Assembly: GCA_022495995.1 (NCBI GenBank) | Contig: JAFEMH010000980.1 | Coordinates: forward strand, 372,001 to 436,000 | Source of the DNA: Adenophora triphylla var. japonica | Lineage: Eukaryota; Streptophyta; Magnoliopsida; Asterales; Campanulaceae | Direction of reading: 5' to 3' | Length of the DNA: 64,000 bases | Shown: positions 57,179-64,000 of the stretch, piece by piece | Numbering within the stretch: the stretch's first letter is position 1 | Layout: every line of letters begins with the position of its first letter | Program-made: the position numbers and the translations under genes | Notes under the pieces: model-generated | The model's database searches: none | Told to the model about the DNA's origin: nothing | What the model saw: only the letters and a program-made list of their open reading frames with translations

Positions 57179-58511
57179 GATATCAAGGCATGTTGTCCCA
57201 CTGATAGAAACCCTTTATATGCTGGTTTTTGGAAACAGAGATACAGATGAGTTTAGTTACCTTGAGATCGGAATACCGAAAAGGAAAATCTTCATTATCA
57301 ATCCTAAGGTGCTTAGAAATCTTAACCAGCTATTATTACTCTTGACCAAATAGCATTAAATGATTTATCTTATGGCGCTTTTGAATTTGACAGGGGGAGG
57401 TTGTTGTGAACCGTCATGTCGATTCAAAATCTTTTACATCCCTTCATGCTCTTGTTAATAGCATGTTTCCACCCATTTCCACACACGAGGAGGTTTGACG
57501 CTCTTTTTATCTTCAATTCATAGCTATATTTTGCTCAAAGTAGCTTTGTCAAGTGCTTTGACTTTGTTCAAGTCCGTATTTAGGACTGCTGGAATCCTTG
57601 TTTCTGTTTTGCTCGATGCTAATTGGTTATTGATATTCTACATAGTTCTCAAACTGTAAATCATATAGTGAGAACAGGTTTCCAAAACTGTATGGGTTGA
57701 TGAATCGATACGGAAGCTGTACCCAGGGTCCTATCTCTGGTTGTATATTAACATATGTATAAACCAACTCAAGCTCCACCACCAAGGGCATAGATCAACC
57801 AGTTGGTGATTTCTCTAATTTATCAAGAGGTCTCGAATTAGATCCTTGGGAATGCAACTGCTATTGGTAAGGAGAGAGCATTGCCACCTTTGTGGTTCCA
57901 TCAGGCTCGTCTGGATAAGCTGCCACTCGTAGAATAATCAGATGGTTCAAACCCAAAAAACAAAATAAAGAATAAAGCTTCACATATCGTCAAATATTAC
58001 AGAATTCATGAATACCAAAGGTCAAACTAACTGGTTAAAATACACAATAAATGAATCTCTAACTAGTTGGGGAGAGAAAGATAGAGTAACAATCAACAAC
58101 TAATTAAACAAAGATTAGCCAAACATCTACTCACCTTGCTTTTGAACTCATTTGTGGAGCAATATAATTCTCAACTTCATTTGTTTAGAACCCTCCTCTA
58201 TGTCTTCTCATAAAAATCTGCTCACCTTGCTTTTGAACTCATTTGTGGAGCTGTGAAACAGCAATTAGTCTTCTCATAGATGTGAGGGCTTTATAATATT
58301 TTACATTGTTCATTACTCCAAGCATTGTTTGTTCTTAATGGATAACTCATGGACAAGCCATTGCCACGCCTACTTACAAGAAGGTTCAGTGGTATCACTA
58401 TTCCTAGTTTTCTTTCCACTAATTTGTTTTGTATTATTTTCCCTCTGCCACCAGGAAGATTACAACTCATGGAATTTCTGGAAACTCCCACCCTCTTCTA
58501 TTGGTACTTGA
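57179..58511 (+). pseudogene. PAH-like: Lipin-type phosphatidate phosphatase (PAH), C-terminal exon fragment
   Basis: Three exons with GT-AG introns: 57179-57308, 57394-57492 and 58455-58511. Together they match the end of plant phosphatidate phosphohydrolases, which make diacylglycerol from phosphatidate. Recognisable parts are [62 protein letters not shown] and EDYNSWNFWKLP. An extra T in the run at 57226-57230 shifts the frame between AGF and GNRDTD, a HAD-fold motif. The catalytic DxDxT region and everything upstream are missing, so this is a broken fragment. A stop at 58509-58511 closes it. Confidence 0.82.
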
Positions 58512-59727
58512 AGGTTTCTGCAAATATATTAACTCCCTGAGAGTTGGGGACTTGCCGATAGAGGCTTTGCTTTCTATGACATTATTCAGGTAACCTCTAA
58601 GTCAATTCAGAACTAAAATATCTTTTTGAGTTCAAAGATGATGCCCCCTTGAATTTGGAACTCGGTTGACCATGGTATTAGGGTAACTTTTCTGGTGTCA
58701 AAATTCAGTAGCTCAGAAATTACTGGAGCTGCCTTGGCATAACATTTAAAGCGAGGGGGGAGATCAATTTTTAGCTGGAAATCCTGCTTGCTTGTATATA
58801 AACTTGCTAGTAAGTAGATCATACTTAAATGCAAGAAACTCCACATGAATTTTGCATTTAATTAAATCAGTGTTAGCATAAATTGTACAACACCTTCCGA
58901 AAAGAACACGAGTTAAGAGAAACAAAATAGTTTAGGACAAGATTGCCTTTCTACATGAACTTATAAGGAAGCAATAATCCTGAAGTTGAGTTCCTTCTCA
59001 GCAAAGGAGACAAGGTTTTTAACCTCGTTTTGATCGATGAATCCATTATGATTGGTATCTGCAGATTTGACCACACGCTTTGCCTTCCAGGTCGTGAGTT
59101 GACCTTATACAGCAAGAACAGCCTTCTGGAGTTCATATCTACTTACTTGTGTGTGTGTGTGTGCTAGTCTTTTCTTTCATTCATTATGAGCAAGATGCCA
59201 TTCAGACCCCATAACTCCTCTCTTCCCGGAAAGTAACCCCAAAACTATCACTTGCCTACATGTTTCTCAAAACATGAATATTTTAAGTTGCCACAACTCT
59301 ACAGTAGTTTAAATATTACCTTTAACCTCCAATGTTTGAAATTTTTCTGAGTTTCTGTGTGTTCTATCTTTATTGGTGTCAAGTTACCAACTCATCTAAA
59401 AGCTTGAGTTGGTAGATAGAGGACCCAACCTATATATATCAAGTTTAACACTCCCTCTCATGTGTGATCGTTCACTGTGGAGATTTAAACAAACATGCCT
59501 CACAAGGGATAACAAACCAAAGAAGGTACCATCGCTTCACATACAAACAGGGGGGAGGGAACTTGAATCCATGAGCTTGCCAAACAATAGTTCTTATACC
59601 ATCTCAAGTTATCAACTCATTCAAACCTTAAGCAGTTAGAGAAAGACCCGACAGTGCATATCAAGCTTAACAAATTTTAGTAGATACTTATTTGTTACAT
59701 TTACATATTTTTCCATATCTGTACAGG
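58512..59727 (+). other. Spacer between PAH and STT3 fragments
   Basis: No exon recognised. Contains a (GT)n run near 59150. It may include the junction at which the two unrelated gene pieces were joined. Confidence 0.5.
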
Positions 59728-62275
59728 TTGTCCTGGGAACACTCTTGGCAGCTTTGGTCCCTGTTGTTGGTTTCAATGCTGTCATGACGTCAGAACATTT
59801 TGCATCATTCTTGGTGAGTTACAGGCAGATGAATGGTGATATTTTGGACATTGTTCTTCCCTCACTGGTTTTCTCTATGTTCTAGCCCCTTTCCTAAAAG
59901 ACAGTCCCATTTGACTGACCACATAGATTAAGGAGAGTAAAATGACTACAAGATAATAATGTACATATATTTTGCATTCCAACTTTACCCTTAAATTTGA
60001 TGTGATTTAGATGTTGCTTATGATTATTAGAGCCGAGGACATTTTTATTAAGCTAACATAAAAGATACTAAGCTTTTCAAAGTGGGCACAATATTTGAGA
60101 ACATCCGAAAAGGAATAGCATACTCTTTTTCACCGCGGGGGGGGGGGGGGTATACTGTTAAGCCTTAGCCCATTTAGTATGGGAGTGTGGAAAGAAACAA
60201 AACATATTTTCATTTGGCTTGAAATATCTGCAAAATGTTACTAATTTGCTTCTCTTTCATACGATGGTACCACAAAGGTCTGCGATAGTACTAATGTTCA
60301 TGGGAGCTTTTGAAGCCTTTTCTATCCATTGCATCATTTCATTTCATCATTTTGTTGTGCCCTAGGTCATTTGATATTGTGATTCTATCATAAACATCAG
60401 CCTTTTGTTCCTTTCAAGTTAGGTGACATCCCTATTCTATTCTATATTGTTTGCAGGTTTTCATCATCATCCATGTGGTAGCTCTTGCATATTACATTAA
60501 AGGAATTCTCTCTCCAAAAATGTTTAAAGTAGCTGTTACACTTGTTGTATCTGTTGGCCTGTAAGCTTCATTACCCTTGGTTGCTTCATAAGTTGTTTAA
60601 TGTACTATATTATCTGCAAATTGTCGTAACAGAGGCAATATGCCAATGTCTTTTGTTTCTTATCATTAATGTCATAGAATGGTTTCCTTAGTTGGTCAGG
60701 GGATTTCAAAATTCCTTTTTAAATGTAGCTTCATAATGCCTAATTCCCCACCCACAATCTGAATTTTACTTTTTAATTCTGTAAAAGTAAAACACACGAG
60801 AACCTTCTCGATTGACTTCCCATATTTTTTATTCTGTCATTCAGGGTGGTTTGCTTTGCTGTGATAGCGATTCTTGTAGCAGTGGTAGCTTCCGGTCCAA
60901 CTGGGGGATGGAGTGGACGAAGTCTAAGCCTGCTTGATCTGTAAGTTTCTCCTTTTGACTATCACTAAAAAGTTGGTTAATTTTGTCTACATCAGGTTTT
61001 AGGATGTAAATTCAGAGTCATGCTCGCGGTGTACCTAGGTTCTAATTATATGTATTACTTAAGCCTGCTTGATCGAAAGATCGGCTTTGCTTATTTTGGT
61101 ATTCTATGCATGCTTGTGTAGAAATTCTCTATGAATTGGTTACAGCAATACCATTTTTATTTGGAGGCTGAGATGAACTGATCTCACCTGAGGAAATCGT
61201 TATATCAGAGAAATGTGATACTTCATACTTGCATGCCAATATTGTTATCTGCCTATATCTTCTTTCTTCTATCCGTAATCCACTGAGTGAAGCATTTATC
61301 TGTATTGTCTACAACCAGCACTTCATTATCTCAGTTTTGCATTTGCTCGTGGAATATGGTCCATGTGAGTTTAGAACTCTAGTTGCTGCAGCCGTGAAGT
61401 TTGAATATGGAGTGCATGAATCTGAGGTTATAGATTTTCAATAAGATGTCAGAAATAACCTCTTGAACATATATTCTTTGCCTATCAAAAAATAAAATAA
61501 AATAAATAACCTCTTGAACAGTGCAACCTTATCTCATACACATGATTGGCAACTTAAGAATATTAGGTTTTGTTCCATCTCTCTTTCTCTCTCTGATTTA
61601 TTCGCTCCCGAAAAAACATTTTGTTTGTTGATTTGTATTGTTTCTCTTTAAGAAACTAATGCTTTTCTGCCTTAACAACAGCAACAAGTTGTATTTATTT
61701 CTGATCTTTTGGTATGCATCTGATACATCTTCTAACAACGTAGCAGTTTGACATAAAAAATTTCCTCTTACATCAAGACAGAACTTATGCGAGCAAGTAC
61801 ATACCAATTATTGCCAGTGTTAGTGAACATCAACCACCTACTTGGCCGTCGTACTTTATGGATATCAATGTACTTGCATTATTGGTTCCTGCTGGCATTA
61901 TTGTAAGTTCTCGATATCCATGTGTTTCATCAGTGCTATCTTCATTATTTTCACTTCCAATCTGTTTCTTATTCCCCTTACCTAAGCCTCCTAACACTAT
62001 GTTTACCCCTTGGAAATTGGTCAGGCATGCTTTTCACCTCTATCAGATGCAAGTACCTTTGTGGTCCTTTACATTGTAACCTCTGTGTATTTTTCTGGTG
62101 TCATGGTAAAGACCTCACGCAGCAAAATTTTCATTGTATTACCTTATTTTTTTTGTCCTATTCAACCTTGTGGTGATTTATTTTCTGACATGACATGTGC
62201 GTCTAATGCTTGTACTTGCTCCAGCAGCATGAATATTGTCTGGCATTGCTCTTTCTGGTGCTTTTAATGTGTATA

Positions 62276-62560
62276 CTCCCTCCGTCCCGGAACTTACTTC
62301 ACAAACACTGTTTGCACTGGTTTTAAGGAGAGAGTATTATATTGAAAGTGTTGTGAGTGTGAAAATAAAATAGGAAAGAGAATGAGTGGAGAAAATAGTA
62401 AATTATAATGGTGTTGTGAGTATTAAAATAATGTAGGAGAGAGAATGAGTGGAGGGAATAGTAAAGATTCCTTTCCATTTTAGGTAAGTTTTAAATGTGT
62501 GAAGTAAGTTTTGGGACGCCTAAAAGGAAAAGTGTGAAGATTGTTCCGGGACGGAGGGAG
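62276..62560. mobile_element. Stowaway-like MITE in the STT3 fragment
   Basis: Inverted ends CTCCCTCCGTCCCGGAAC and GTTCCGGGACGGAGGGAG, flanked by TA at 62274-62275 and 62561-62562. This is the Tc1/mariner-type Stowaway signature. 285 bp, non-coding. It sits immediately after the sixth STT3 block. Confidence 0.93.
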
Positions 62561-62643
62561 TACTTGATCAATTAATAATTAAATTGAACTTATCATAATT
62601 TTTATTATAATTTTTATTGGCCGCACAAGCCAAGAACAAGAGT

Positions 62644-62686
62644 TGTAAAATGATTTACGAATTTGAAATCCGTAAATCATTTTACA
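62644..62686. repeat. 16-bp perfect inverted repeat
   Basis: TGTAAAATGATTTACG (62644-62659) and its complement (62671-62686) around an 11-base loop. Related AAAACATTTT... motifs follow to about 62850 (TTTTTCGAAAAACATTTTAC twice, in variant form), so 62640-62860 may be a decayed foldback element. Confidence 0.7.
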
Positions 62687-63214
62687 AAGAAAACCTCCTT
62701 TTTTTACATCCTTGTAAAATGTTTTACATTTGACTTTCTTTTACAAGTGGTTACCAAACACTCGAAAGTAGGTAAAACATTTTTCGAAAAACATTTTACT
62801 TGAAACAAACACCCGAAAACAAGGAAAATATTTTTCGAAAAATGTTTTACATGAAACAAACGGAGCCTAAGTTTCAGCTTCTTGAAACGTGTCATAGTTT
62901 AGGTTCTGGACTAAGATCTCTTTTGGACAATGACCACTAAGGCAGGGTATACTGGCTCTAGTAACATTACTCCTCCGCAAAGTGATAAGGTGAAGACTGA
63001 AAATGCTGATGACTTGTCAAAAGAGCGGCCTTCAAAGAAAAACAGGAAGAAAGAAAAGGAGGTGGTGGAAAAGCCTTCTATCAAGTTCAAGATTGAGAAG
63101 AAGCTTATGGTCTTACCTCTTGAGACATCTGTCATTGCTCTGTTTTTACTTGTTTTGCTTGGTGCCTTTTATGTGGTAATTTTCAATCAGGTATAATTGA
63201 ATGTAATGTTTGAA

Positions 63215-63954
63215 GCTTTGTTGACTTTATTGACTTTATTTGTTTTGATTTAAAGATATTTTAAGTTAAATTTTCAATCAGGTACAATTGAGAAATATTT
63301 ATAATATTAGTAATATTTTATTTTTAGAAAATAATTTTCTGCAACATAATTTTTCGTTGCAAATTAGGTTGCATACTATACTTGAAACTGAAAAATTTAG
63401 TTGCTAATTTAGTTCTACGTAACATATTTTTGAAACAGAACAATCAGTTACAAATAGAAACAGAAATAAATCAGTTGCAAATTTTAGAAATTGAAATAAC
63501 ATATTTGAAACAAAACAATCAGTTGCAATTAGAAACAAAAATAAATCAGTTGCAAATTTTAGAAACAGAAATAACATATTTGAAACAGAACAATCAGTTG
63601 CAATTAGAAACAGAAATAAATCAGTTGCAAATTTAGAAACAGAAATAACATATTTGAAACAGAAAAATCAGTTGCAAATTTAGAAACAGAAATAACATAT
63701 TTGAAACAGAAATAACAGTTGTTTTTTGCAACGGATGTAAAAATTGTCCTAGGAAACACATTGCAACAGAATTTTCAACTACTTTTTCCGTTGCAAACAT
63801 TTTGCAACCACAAACAGCGGTCACATAAATTGCGACGAGGCTTCCTGCGTCTGCCTTTGCAACGAAAATTTTCGGTTGCAAACATCAATTTGCAACCGAT
63901 TTTCCTGAATTGCAACCGAAAAATCCGTTTCAGTTGCCCTGTTTTCTTGTAGTA
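63215..63954. mobile_element. CACTA-like terminal fragment with GTTGCAA subterminal repeats
   Basis: Ends TTTTCTTGTAGTA (63942-63954), 12 of 13 bases of the CACTA terminus complement. From 63430 to 63720 a unit of about 76 bp with CAATCAGTTGCAAATT and GAAACAGAAATAACATATTT is repeated several times, followed by TTGCAACCGA motifs. No transposase ORF and no left end were found. It is a different family from the element at 820-1201. Confidence 0.6.
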
Positions 63955-64000
63955 ATGTTCAAGAGACGAGTGAAAGTGATTTTTTTTTTAATGGGTTGGA
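63955..64000. other. Unassigned window end
   Basis: 46 bases with a T-run; nothing recognisable. Confidence 0.4.

Larger units (their letters stand above)
59728..63177 (+). pseudogene. STT3B-like: STT3-type oligosaccharyltransferase subunit, middle fragment
   Basis: Seven exon blocks match plant STT3B, the catalytic subunit of ER oligosaccharyltransferase: 59728-59814 ([17 protein letters not shown]), 60457-60560 ([16 protein letters not shown]), 60845-60940 ([11 protein letters not shown]), 61782-61902 ([19 protein letters not shown]), 62025-62105 ([16 protein letters not shown]), 62197-62271 ([10 protein letters not shown]) and about 62920-63177 (ERPSKKNRKKEKEVVEK; LLGAFYVV). The first five have good GT-AG sites. 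Block six has no AG acceptor and a TGA at 62230, and a MITE follows directly. Homology stops at about 63177. The N-terminal catalytic loops and the WWDYG region are absent. It encodes multi-pass membrane segments but cannot be functional as seen. Confidence 0.85.

Noticed and set aside
56298..63954. Helitron origin of the PAH/STT3 fragments
   Set aside because: No TC start or CTRR end with a terminal hairpin was identified; kept only as one alternative in the finding.

Overview
The window is repeat-rich plant nuclear DNA, most likely from a eudicot; the species cannot be named from the sequence. It shows Ty3/gypsy LTR retrotransposons with plant-type primer sites, Stowaway, CACTA and Mutator-type DNA transposon remnants, and intron-containing fragments of two plant housekeeping genes. 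No intact host gene was found. About 51.6 of 64 kb belongs to four LTR retrotransposons, three of them nested.

Layout. 1-2841 holds a TA-rich stretch, a 540-bp terminal-inverted-repeat element, a CACTA-type right end and the truncated N-terminal part of a Mutator-like transposase. 2842-38237 is retrotransposon O, a decayed chromovirus on the minus strand (initiator-Met-type primer site, gag-pol, chromodomain; target duplication AGTGT). Its 5' LTR was split by element A (10986-37166, duplication AGGGC), and A was split by element B (18951-31716, duplication ACCGG). A and B are Tat-like and keep only gag remnants, so they are non-autonomous. 38243-40132 holds unassigned DNA and a CT-rich leader-like stretch. 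40133-56297 is element C (duplication GATAA), a Tat-type element with a nearly complete gag-pol frame, two RNase H domains, integrase and an antisense plant-mobile-domain ORF. 56298-64000 holds pieces of a lipin-type phosphatidate phosphatase gene and an STT3-type oligosaccharyltransferase gene side by side, both broken, then a Stowaway MITE and another CACTA-like end.

Relation of A, B and C. They differ in most of their sequence but share small conserved blocks: the same primer site, a structured U5 leader block, a conserved 5' leader, a post-gag hairpin region (A and B) and a 3' non-coding region bounded by two related forms of a multi-hairpin block (GAACTACG ... ACGTAGG). Paired bases in these blocks change together between elements, which suggests conserved RNA structure that a shared or C-like machinery could recognise. 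This is the most interesting system in the window. A second one is a set of quasi-palindromic cassettes built around pairs of TGTCACGCGACA.

Limits. LTR boundaries, target duplications and hairpins were read by eye. No alignment, folding or database search was run.
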